Source of the DNA: Magnetospirillum aberrantis SpK
Lineage (GTDB): Bacteria; Pseudomonadota; Alphaproteobacteria; Rhodospirillales; Magnetospirillaceae
Assembly: GCF_011022235.1 (NCBI RefSeq)
Contig: NZ_JAAIYP010000036.1
Location: 1 to 64,000, forward strand
Length of the DNA: 64,000 nt
Direction: 5' to 3'
Under the pieces are notes generated by a model that was not told the origin of the DNA, did not search any database, and was given only the letters and a program-made list of their open reading frames with translations. The position numbers and the translations under genes are program-made. Positions within the stretch are counted from its first letter, which is position 1. Each line of letters starts with the position of its first letter. Below, in pieces: positions 17,259-25,306 of this stretch.

Positions 17259-18938
17259 TCAGGCGGCCTTCACCCGTCCCAGGAAATTCTGGACGATGTG
17301 ATGCAAGTCGCTGGTCCGGGTCGCCAGTTGCTCGGCCGCCTGCAACACCGCGTCGGCGGCGGAATCGGTTTCCACCGCGGCTTCCTCGACCTCGACGATG
17401 GTGGCCGTCACCGACTGGACACCCATCGCCGCCTGGTTGACGTTGCTGGCGATTTCCGAGGTCGCCGCGCCTTGTTCCTCGACGGCGCTGGCGATGGTGG
17501 TGGAAATCTCGTTGATCTGGCCGATGGTGCCGGTAATGCTGCCGATCACCGCGACCGCCTCGCGGGTGGATTCCTGGACGGCGGTCACCTGGACGGCGAT
17601 GTCCTCGGTGGCGCGGGCCGTCTGATTGGCAAGGTTCTTGACCTCGCCGGCCACCACGGCGAAGCCCTTTCCGGCCTCGCCGGCGCGGGCCGCCTCGATG
17701 GTGGCGTTCAGGGCCAACAGATTAGTCTGGCTGGCGATATCGTTGATCAGCCCGACCACCTCGCCGATCCGCTGGGCCGCCTCGGCCAGGCTGCGGACCT
17801 TGAGGTTGGCCCGTTCACCCTCGTCGGCGGCGGCACGCGCCACACCCGAGGCGTCGGCCGTACGACGGGCGATCTCGGAAATCGAGGACGACAATTCCTC
17901 GGTGGCCGACGCCACCGTCTGCACGTTGGTCGACGCCTCCTGAGCGGCCGCAGCCACCGACGCGGCCTGTTCCTGGGCGCGGCCGGCGGTACCGGTCAAA
18001 GCCCGCGCGGTGCCCGACAGGGATGTCGCGGCACCGGTCAGCGCCGCCACCACGTCCGATACCTGAGCGTCGAACTCACGGGTCATTTCTTCGATGGCGA
18101 TGGCACGCCGTTCACGCGCCTTTTGCGCTTCGGCTTCGCGGGCGGCCAGTTGCTCGCCCTGGACCATGCTGTCGCGGAACACGGCAACGGCGCGCGCCAT
18201 GGCGCCGATTTCGTCGCCGCGCTCGGTATTGGAGATTTCCACCGTCAGTTCACGGGCCCGCAACCGGTCCATGACACCGGTGATGCACCGCAACGGATGG
18301 GCGATGCCGCGGGTGGCGATCAGCCACGATACCAGGACACCCAAGGCGATGCCCCCCACCAGCACCGACAGGTTCAACGTCCGCGCCCAGGTGTAGGTGG
18401 TTGCCAGACCGGCGGTATGCGTCTCGATGTCGGCGGCATTGGCCTTGGCGAAACGATCAATCGACACGTTGAGGGACTGACGGCTTTTGCGGTTGGCGTC
18501 GTTGTCGCCATATTCGCGGGCTGCGGCGGGACCTTCCTCGCGGCCGATGCGCACGGTCTCGCGGCGGAACTGGACGAAATGGTTCGCCGCCGCCGTCAGA
18601 TTGGCGAAATCCTCACGCTGTTCCGGCAGGATCAGCGGCTCCCATTGCCGCAGCTTTTCCTCGATCCGCGTCAGATTGGCCAACAGGGGCTTGCCGAATT
18701 TCTCGACGTCGGCAGCATTCGTTCCCATGTAGACGCCACGAGAATCCATCACCACCGCCAGGACCAGGGCGTTGACTTCCTCGCCCAGCAAGGCGCGGGC
18801 GGCGGCGTCGCGCATCTCTTCGGCCCGGCTCATGAAGGTGCCGAGCACCCCGAGGCCAATCAGCCCCACCGTCCCGGAAACGGCCGCCATCAAGGCGACG
18901 ATGAGATAAATCTTGGCGGCGATTCCGAAGCTGCGCAT
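17259..18938 (-). CDS. Methyl-accepting chemotaxis protein
   Basis: A protein of 559 residues. An N-terminal transmembrane helix (about 9-32) is followed by a helical periplasmic sensor domain (about 35-185, four-helix-bundle type), a second transmembrane helix (about 192-212), a HAMP domain ([24 protein letters not shown]) and the MCP signalling domain with the hairpin tip [47 protein letters not shown]. It signals to CheA/CheW. The start at 18938 follows AGGGAGGAGG. The ligand is unknown. Confidence 0.93.
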   Translation of the reverse strand: MRSFGIAAKIYLIVALMAAVSGTVGLIGLGVLGTFMSRAEEMRDAAARALLGEEVNALVLAVVMDSRGVYMGTNAADVEKFGKPLLANLTRIEEKLRQWEPLILPEQREDFANLTAAANHFVQFRRETVRIGREEGPAAAREYGDNDANRKSRQSLNVSIDRFAKANAADIETHTAGLATTYTWARTLNLSVLVGGIALGVLVSWLIATRGIAHPLRCITGVMDRLRARELTVEISNTERGDEIGAMARAVAVFRDSMVQGEQLAAREAEAQKARERRAIAIEEMTREFDAQVSDVVAALTGAATSLSGTARALTGTAGRAQEQAASVAAAAQEASTNVQTVASATEELSSSISEIARRTADASGVARAAADEGERANLKVRSLAEAAQRIGEVVGLINDIASQTNLLALNATIEAARAGEAGKGFAVVAGEVKNLANQTARATEDIAVQVTAVQESTREAVAVIGSITGTIGQINEISTTIASAVEEQGAATSEIASNVNQAAMGVQSVTATIVEVEEAAVETDSAADAVLQAAEQLATRTSDLHHIVQNFLGRVKAA

Positions 18939-19065
18939 GGCCTCCTCCCTTAAGTACACGTCCCTAAGAGAGCTAGCGTACCACTTTGGTTTTAATCAGC
19001 GGATTACCCAAAAGTCGGAGAATACAAATAAATGGCACGAACATTTATCTGTGCACCGCACAATA

Positions 19066-20787
19066 TCAACTTCGAGTTACGAAATCACGGAAGCGCTCCG
19101 AGACCAGGGGGGGGCTGAAACGATAGCCCTGGATCAAATCGCACTTTCGTTCCGCCAGAAAATTCATCTGTTCGTCCGTCTCCACCCCTTCTCCGACGAT
19201 TTTCATGCCCAATGAATGGCCAAGGGCGATGATCGCCTCGATCAGGCGGGCGTCTTCGCCCCCCGCAAGGGCGCCGGCCACGAACGAGCGGTCGATCTTG
19301 AGGATGTCCACCGGGAAATGCTTGAGATAGGACAGGGACGCGTATCCGGTGCCGAAATCGTCCATCGCGATCTTCGCCCCCAGGTCGCGAATACGCCTGA
19401 TCTTGCGCAACACCTCTTCGCCCGAGGCCAGCAACAGGCTTTCGGTGATTTCGATCGTCACCAGTTCGGGCGGCAGGCCGGTTGCCTGAAGGGCACATTC
19501 CAAGGCGCCGGCGATGTCGCCTTGCTGAACCTGACGCGGCGAGACGTTGATGGCGATACGCAAGGGATCGGAAACCAACGGCAGCCAACTCGCGGCCTCG
19601 CGGCAGGCGGCGGTCAACAACCAGTCGCCGATAGGCAGGATCAGGCCCATCTCTTCGGCCAAGGGCACGAATTGTTCGGGGCTGATCGCCCCGAGATAAC
19701 GGTTGTTCCACCGCAACAACGCCTCGGCGCCGGCGGTCCGCCGCGTGGGCACGTCGATCACCGGCTGGTAAACCAAAGTGAACTCGTCGTGTTCCAGGGA
19801 ATCCGACAACTCGCTGGCCAGACGCGACCGGGCCTGGGCACGGGCGTCCATGCTCGGCGTAAAGAAACGGAAGGTGTTGCGCCCCGCTTCCTTGGCCTTG
19901 CCGAGCGCGCTGGTGGAATTGCGCATCAGCGCCTCGACGTCCTCGCCGTCACCTGGCCACAGGCTGATGCCGATCGAACAGGAAATAAGAATCTGGTGTG
20001 CCTCGACCAGGAACGGTTCGGCCAGACATTCCAGCAAGGCGCGGCCAACCCGCTCGACCTCGTCCACCGAGTCGATGGCGGTCAGCACGGCGGTAAACTC
20101 GTCGCCTCCGAATCGGGCCAAGGTGTCGCCTTTGCGCAACGCTCCCTGGAAACGCCGCGCCGCCTCTTCCAGAACCTTGTCGCCGATGGTGTGCCCCAAG
20201 GTGTCGTTGATGTTCTTGAACCCGTCCAAGCCGACGAACATCAACGCGGCGCGCTGGTTGCCGCGACCGGCCTGAACCAGCGCCTGAAGCAACCGGTCCA
20301 GGAACAGGGAACGGTTGGGCAGGCGGGTCAGCGGGTCGAAATTGGTCTGGTGCCACAGCTTCTCGGCGGTGTCGCGCGCCTCCGAAACGTCGCGGAAAAT
20401 TCCGACATGGCGGCGGATGTGGCCATGGTCGTCGCGCTCGGTGGCGATGGACATCCAGGCACGGTACACCTCGCCGGTCTTGCGGCGATTGTAAAGCTCG
20501 CCTTCCCAGCGGCCCTGGCGAGCCACCTCGGCCCACAAATGCTCGAAGAACGCCTGGTCATGGATGTCCGAGCGAAGGCAGCGGGGTGTCTGCCCCACCA
20601 CTTCGGACATCTCGAAGCCGGTGACAACGGTAAAAGCCGGGTTGACGGCCAGGATGCGGTTGTCCGCGTCGGTGACCATGATGGCCTCGGCCGCCATGTC
20701 GAACACCGTGCGAAACAGGCGCAATTCGGCATTCTCGCGTTCAAGCCCGGCGATCCGTCCCAACTCGCCGTGGTCTTTCCGAACCAT
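19066..20787 (-). CDS. PAS-GGDEF-EAL c-di-GMP protein, probably phosphodiesterase
   Basis: A protein of 573 residues without membrane segments. The PAS domain (about 25-140) includes ILAVNPAFTVVTGF and a PAC tail. The GGDEF domain (about 150-315) keeps RFGGDEF and an RxxD inhibitory site five residues before it, but the usual first metal-binding Asp is Gly (MFVGLDGFK instead of xDxDxFK). The EAL domain (about 325-570) has all key motifs: EALLRW, ITES, MDDFGTG, KIDRSF, GEGVET and CDLIQGY. The likely net activity is c-di-GMP hydrolysis, with GGDEF as a sensor. The start is the ATG at 20787, preceded by GAGGCGG. Confidence 0.88.
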   Translation of the reverse strand: MVRKDHGELGRIAGLERENAELRLFRTVFDMAAEAIMVTDADNRILAVNPAFTVVTGFEMSEVVGQTPRCLRSDIHDQAFFEHLWAEVARQGRWEGELYNRRKTGEVYRAWMSIATERDDHGHIRRHVGIFRDVSEARDTAEKLWHQTNFDPLTRLPNRSLFLDRLLQALVQAGRGNQRAALMFVGLDGFKNINDTLGHTIGDKVLEEAARRFQGALRKGDTLARFGGDEFTAVLTAIDSVDEVERVGRALLECLAEPFLVEAHQILISCSIGISLWPGDGEDVEALMRNSTSALGKAKEAGRNTFRFFTPSMDARAQARSRLASELSDSLEHDEFTLVYQPVIDVPTRRTAGAEALLRWNNRYLGAISPEQFVPLAEEMGLILPIGDWLLTAACREAASWLPLVSDPLRIAINVSPRQVQQGDIAGALECALQATGLPPELVTIEITESLLLASGEEVLRKIRRIRDLGAKIAMDDFGTGYASLSYLKHFPVDILKIDRSFVAGALAGGEDARLIEAIIALGHSLGMKIVGEGVETDEQMNFLAERKCDLIQGYRFSPPLVSERFRDFVTRS

Positions 20788-21010
20788 GCCGCCTCGTCTG
20801 AAAGTCGTAGACCGGGCCACAGGATAACCGGCTCAAACGGCGATGCAAGCGAAGTCATGCATGAATCGTCGAGTCAGGACGAATGCGTATATGACAGGCA
20901 GATGACAACCATGCTCGATTCGCATGCATGCACAACTTGTCATCATTCCAAGGCACAGGCATCATCACAGGCGAACGAAGCTTTTCGTTTATCTCCTGAA
21001 CGGACGATGA
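20788..21010. other. Intergenic stretch leading to an orphan terminator
   Basis: No protein gene is credible here. It carries the promoter of the PAS-GGDEF-EAL gene on the minus strand, and imperfect inverted repeats around ATGCATG at 20858-20866 and GCATGCATGC at 20921-20930. A plus-strand terminator follows, which suggests a possible small RNA. Confidence 0.35.
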
Positions 21011-21041
21011 CGCGGCCCCACCCCCATGGGGCCGCGTTTTT
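21011..21041 (+). terminator. Orphan intrinsic terminator
   Basis: CGCGGCCCCA, 6-base loop, TGGGGCCGCG, then TTTTT. The T-run is on the plus strand, yet both flanking protein genes are on the minus strand. It therefore ends an unannotated plus-strand transcript, or acts weakly for the transporter gene in reverse. Confidence 0.8.
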
Positions 21042-21045
21042 CCGT

Positions 21046-22695
21046 TCATATCCCCCACAACACCAACGCCACCACCTGCGGCGCGACCACACGCAGCACC
21101 ATCACCAGCGGATAGATCGCGGCATAGGACAGGATCGGCGCCTCGGACGTGGACATTCCCTGAGCGAAGGCCAAGGCCGGCGGATCGGTCATCGACCCGG
21201 CCAAAACGCCACACAGCGACAGGTAATTGAGCCGGGTCAGCCAATAGCCCACCACCGCCACCGTCACCAGCGGCACCAGCGTCACCGCCACGCCACAGGC
21301 CATCCACCTCAACCCGTCACCGAACAGCAAGGTATCGACGAACCCCTGGCCCGATTTGAGGCCGACGGCCGCCAGGAACAGGGCGATGCCGAAATCGCGC
21401 ATCATGTGGTTGGCGGCCGGCGGCATGAACCACACCAAGGGTCCCACATGCCCCAGACGGGACAGGGCGATGGCCACCACCAGGGGGCCGCCGGCCAACC
21501 CCAACTGCACCGGCGCCGGCAACCCCGGAAGCATGACCGGCACCGAACCGGCCAGCATGCCCAGCGCGATCCCGATGAAGATCGGAATCATCTGGGTTTC
21601 CTGAAGCGCCTTGGAGCGGTTGCCGACCAGGGCGGCCACCGTGCCGAAGCCTTGAGGGTCGCCCACCACCGTCAGGATGTCGCCGAATTGCAGTTTGAGA
21701 TGGGCGCCGGGGACCAGATCGTGGCCGGCGCGGCTGATACGGCTGATGACCAGATTGTGGTTGGCGCGGAAATTCAGTTCTCCCAGGCTTTTGCCCAACA
21801 CCGCGGAATGGGTGACCACCATGCGTTCCCAGGCCACCTCCGTCGATTCCATGGTCTTGAGATCGACGTCGGCGATGGGACCGATCAGGCGTTTCAGCCG
21901 TTCGAGCTTGTTGCGCGGCCCGATCGCCAGCACCACGTCGCCTTCGGCCAGAACGTCATCGGCGCTGACCACGTGTTGGGAACCGTCATGCAGCACGCGC
22001 GACAGCACCACGCCCATTTCCTTGAGCTCGTCCAGATCACGCAACTGGCACCCGGCAACCGCCGGATTGCGCACCACCACGTTGACCGTTTCGACGGCGG
22101 TGTAGTTGGCGGCCTGTTCGGCCTCGAAATCCTGGGCCGCCCGCTCCGCGTTCAGGCGAAAGCCAACCCGCACCAGCAGCATGGTCAACAAGATGCCGAC
22201 AATGCCGAACGGATAGGCCACGGCATAGGCTTGGCCCATCATCGCGCCGACATTGTTCACCCCCAACTGGTTCAACACCTGCTGCCCGGCGGCCAGCGAC
22301 GGCGTGTTGGTCACCGCACCCGACAGGATGCCCAGGGCGGCCGGCAACTCGATCCCGACCACCAGATGGACGACCACCGCCGCCAGCGTGCCCGAGACGA
22401 CGATGGCCACCGCCAGCACGTTCAGCACGATGCCGTCTTTCTTGAACGCCTCGAAAAAGCCGGGACCGACCGACACGCCGATGGCGTAGACGAACAGCAC
22501 CAACCCGAATTCGCGGACAAAGGTCAGCATGTTGGCTTCCATGCCGATACCGAAATGGCCGAAGGCCAGACCGGCGAACAAGGCGCCACCCACCCCCAGC
22601 CGAACCCCGGCCACCTTGATCTGCCCCAACCCCAGACCCAGGGCGGCCACCGCCGACAACACCAAAAGCGCTTGCGCCACACCATGCATATGCAT
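21046..22695 (-). CDS. YidE/AspT-family putative transporter
   Basis: A protein of 549 residues of the aspartate:alanine exchanger-like family. Two duplicated membrane domains (about 1-185 and 370-549) carry the paired motifs GILSGAVTNTPSLAAGQQVL and GVLAGSMTDPPALAFAQGM. Between them are two RCK_C/TrkA-C domains (about residues 205-365; ADDVLAEGDVVLAIGP, LKLQFGDILTVVGDP). The substrate is unknown; family members exchange amino or dicarboxylic acids. The start MHMHGVAQ at 22695 follows GGGGGGAAG. It appears to be transcribed alone. Confidence 0.87.
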   Translation of the reverse strand: MHMHGVAQALLVLSAVAALGLGLGQIKVAGVRLGVGGALFAGLAFGHFGIGMEANMLTFVREFGLVLFVYAIGVSVGPGFFEAFKKDGIVLNVLAVAIVVSGTLAAVVVHLVVGIELPAALGILSGAVTNTPSLAAGQQVLNQLGVNNVGAMMGQAYAVAYPFGIVGILLTMLLVRVGFRLNAERAAQDFEAEQAANYTAVETVNVVVRNPAVAGCQLRDLDELKEMGVVLSRVLHDGSQHVVSADDVLAEGDVVLAIGPRNKLERLKRLIGPIADVDLKTMESTEVAWERMVVTHSAVLGKSLGELNFRANHNLVISRISRAGHDLVPGAHLKLQFGDILTVVGDPQGFGTVAALVGNRSKALQETQMIPIFIGIALGMLAGSVPVMLPGLPAPVQLGLAGGPLVVAIALSRLGHVGPLVWFMPPAANHMMRDFGIALFLAAVGLKSGQGFVDTLLFGDGLRWMACGVAVTLVPLVTVAVVGYWLTRLNYLSLCGVLAGSMTDPPALAFAQGMSTSEAPILSYAAIYPLVMVLRVVAPQVVALVLWGI

Positions 22696-22854
22696 GCGGA
22701 CTTCCCCCCGTTGCGATGCAAGATGGTTGGCGTGGCGCAGGCACTTCGGCAAGAGAAATCCGAATGATACTTGTTTCAGAAGTTCCCGACCCTTGGTCGG
22801 AAATTTCTTATCGGCCCTCGCCGGGCGCGGCCCTCCGGCCGCTTGGCCGCGGCG

Positions 22855-24468
22855 TCAGCGCAGGTCGCGGGCCGTGCGCATCAACTGCACCGCCTCGGCC
22901 CGCCAGCCATAAGGATCGGCACCGCGCGCGCCGTCGGCCAGGGCGATGGTGCGGTCCCATCCTTCGGCGCCGCCATTCCATTCGCCGCGCAGCAATTGGG
23001 CGTATCCCGCCACCGCCACCGAGAAACGCACATCGTCCGAAGCCTGGGCCAAGGTGGTGACTTCCTGGGCCCGGCCCACCGGCCAGTTGGAGACCCGGCT
23101 GTCCTTGGCGCCGGGCAGCTTGGCCCGCAATTTGATATACGCGTATTCCAGCGATCCCTCGTCCTGGGCTCTTTTGCCCTTTTTGCCGTAACGCAAGGGT
23201 TCGGTCAGGCGGGCGGAAGAATCCTTGGGGGTGAACTCGTAGATGGCGGTGACCGAATGGCCGCTGCCCAGATCGCCGGCATCCACCCGGTCGTCGCTGA
23301 AATCGGTTCTTTTCAGCATGCGGGTTTCATAGCCGACCAACCGGTATTCCGCCACCTGGGCGGGGTTGAACTCCACCTGGATCTTGGCGTCGTCGGCCAG
23401 CGGCACCATCGAGGCGCCAAGCTGTTCGATCCACAGCTTGCGCGATTCCTGGATGCTGTCCAGATAGGCCGCCTGACCGTTGCCGGCCTGGGCCAGACGT
23501 TGGGTCAACGCATCGTTCAAATTGTCGCGGCCGACGCCAAGCACCGTCAGATAGATGCCGGCGCGGCGCTGTTCCACCACCATGGCCTCGAGCGAGCGGT
23601 TGTCGGTGACACCGACGTTGAAATCGCCGTCAGTGGCCAGGACCACGCGATTGATCGCCTGGGGATCATACATCTGCCGCGCCAGTTCATAGGCGGTCTT
23701 GATGCCCTGGGCGCCGGCGGTGCCGCCACCCGCCCTCAATCCGTCCACCGCCGCCAGGATACGCGGCAATTCGGCCGCCGAAGTCGGCGGCAGCGCGACG
23801 GCGGAAACACCGGCATAGGTGACGATGGCCACCTTGTCGTCGGAACCAAGCCCCTCGCCCAGTTGGCGCAGGGATTTCTGGATCAGCGGCAGCCGGTCTT
23901 CGGGCGACATCGATCCCGACACATCGATCAGAAAGGTCAGGTTGGCCGGCGGCCGGCCGGTCCGGGCCACGTCCCAGCCCTTGAGCCCCACATGCAACAG
24001 CTTGGCGCCGTCCTTCCACGGCGACGGCGTCACCGTCAGCGTTGCCCCCAGCACGTCTTCACGCCGCTCGGGTGCCGGATAGGCGTAAGGAAAATAATTG
24101 ACCATTTCCTCGACCCGCACCGCCTGCGGCGGCGGCTTGCGTCCCTCGCGCACCAGACGGCGAACAAAGGCGTAGGAGGCGGTGTCCACGTCAAGCGAGA
24201 ACGTGGACACCGGCGCTTCCTCGACCACCTGCCAGCCGTTGGCGGCCGCGTCCGGGAAACGGGCGGTGTCCTGTTCCTGGAGCATGGCGCCCGGCAGAAC
24301 GGCAAACATGGGCTTGGCGACGGGAGCGGCGGCCCGCGCGGACGACGGAGACGGAACCACCATACCGGCGGCGGACGACGCCTTTTCTTCCGGCGCGCTT
24401 TGGCAACCGGCCAGCAAACCGGCACTCATCAACACGGCCAATGCCGCGCCACCACCTTGTCTCACCAT
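22855..24468 (-). CDS. von Willebrand factor A lipoprotein (YfbK-like)
   Basis: A lipoprotein of 537 residues. The lipobox LLAGC (Cys near residue 22) follows a short signal peptide. A vWF-like N-terminal domain (NGWQVVEEAPVSTFSLDVDTASY) precedes the vWA domain with an intact metal site (FLIDVSGSMSPEDRLPL, near residue 180; VLATDGDFNVGV). The C-terminus is a DUF3520-type domain (AIYEFTPKD to the end). It is probably anchored to the outer or inner membrane on the periplasmic side; its role is unknown. The start at 24468 has GGAGG upstream. Confidence 0.86.
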   Translation of the reverse strand: MVRQGGGAALAVLMSAGLLAGCQSAPEEKASSAAGMVVPSPSSARAAAPVAKPMFAVLPGAMLQEQDTARFPDAAANGWQVVEEAPVSTFSLDVDTASYAFVRRLVREGRKPPPQAVRVEEMVNYFPYAYPAPERREDVLGATLTVTPSPWKDGAKLLHVGLKGWDVARTGRPPANLTFLIDVSGSMSPEDRLPLIQKSLRQLGEGLGSDDKVAIVTYAGVSAVALPPTSAAELPRILAAVDGLRAGGGTAGAQGIKTAYELARQMYDPQAINRVVLATDGDFNVGVTDNRSLEAMVVEQRRAGIYLTVLGVGRDNLNDALTQRLAQAGNGQAAYLDSIQESRKLWIEQLGASMVPLADDAKIQVEFNPAQVAEYRLVGYETRMLKRTDFSDDRVDAGDLGSGHSVTAIYEFTPKDSSARLTEPLRYGKKGKRAQDEGSLEYAYIKLRAKLPGAKDSRVSNWPVGRAQEVTTLAQASDDVRFSVAVAGYAQLLRGEWNGGAEGWDRTIALADGARGADPYGWRAEAVQLMRTARDLR

Positions 24469-24545
24469 GGATGCCTCCTCGGGTGCGTATAGCTCTCCCG
24501 AAAGTTGCGGGTCCACCATGGCGGAATTATGGAAAGTTTAAGGTC

Positions 24546-25190
24546 TTAGCGTGCCGCCGGGAAATGGGCGACACCCCCCTTGCAGCGGGGGCGCACGTCG
24601 CGGCCGCAGGTGCGGAAACCAAGATCACGATCCAGGCACACACGGATTTCCGCCGCCTGATTGCCCCGGCACATCACGGCCACCCCCTTGCGCCCCAGGC
24701 CGGGATTGGCGTCGGCGAACATGCGTTCCACCTGTTCGACGCTGAAAGACTGGGGGTGCTCGGGGTTTTGCAAGGCGGGCGGCAGCTTCACCTTGTCGAA
24801 GGCCTGACGGGTGCGGGCGAAATAGTCCTGGGCGGTGCCGCCGTCACAGGTGCCGTGACGCGACCATTCATGCAAGATCAGCTTGCGGCTGGGCATCACC
24901 GGCAACATGTCCTCGACCACCCGCGCCGGCACCGGCTGGACCGGAGCGCATTGCGCCGGATAGCCGCCCTTGGCGTATTGCGGCCACAGACCGTGCACCA
25001 CGAAACCATAGCGGCGGGCACCGCCGCATTGGTCGGTGTCGGCCTTGCCCGCCTTGCCGCCGCACCAGGTGGGAGACCACGACAGCGACAGCACATAATA
25101 GTCGAATTGACCGGGAACCCCTTTCTCACGCGCCACAGCCGGCGTCAGCGAAGCGAACAGCGCGATCAGGACAAACATGAGGCGGCACAT
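24546..25190 (-). CDS. Secreted ribonuclease T2
   Basis: A protein of 214 residues with a signal peptide (MCRLMFVLIALFASLTPAVA). Both catalytic signatures are present: CAS I FVVHGLWPQ (near residue 62) and CAS II HEWSRHGTCDGG (near residue 106), with the two catalytic histidines. Several Cys would form disulphides in the periplasm. It degrades RNA through 2',3'-cyclic phosphates. It is divergent from the SBP-GGDEF-EAL gene, 116 bases away. Confidence 0.92.
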   Translation of the reverse strand: MCRLMFVLIALFASLTPAVAREKGVPGQFDYYVLSLSWSPTWCGGKAGKADTDQCGGARRYGFVVHGLWPQYAKGGYPAQCAPVQPVPARVVEDMLPVMPSRKLILHEWSRHGTCDGGTAQDYFARTRQAFDKVKLPPALQNPEHPQSFSVEQVERMFADANPGLGRKGVAVMCRGNQAAEIRVCLDRDLGFRTCGRDVRPRCKGGVAHFPAAR

Positions 25191-25306
25191 GGGGGAAACC
25201 TTGGCGAAACGGGTGTCGGCATGGTGGCATAGCCTTCCTTTGCGTCACAACCGACTTCAGCTCGTCACTTGCTTTTACCTGCCTGCCTCCCCTAGCCTGT
25301 GAGTTG

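Noticed and set aside
20902-20960. CTTCHH in a short frame, resembling a c-type haem motif
   Set aside because: The frame has no ribosome site or signal peptide and continues as a shadow of the transporter gene; the motif is likely chance.
22778-22808. Palindrome around CCGACC-CTT-GGTCGG as a terminator of the vWA gene
   Set aside because: The stem is only 6 bp with imperfect extensions and lacks a T-run on the minus strand; it may be chance.
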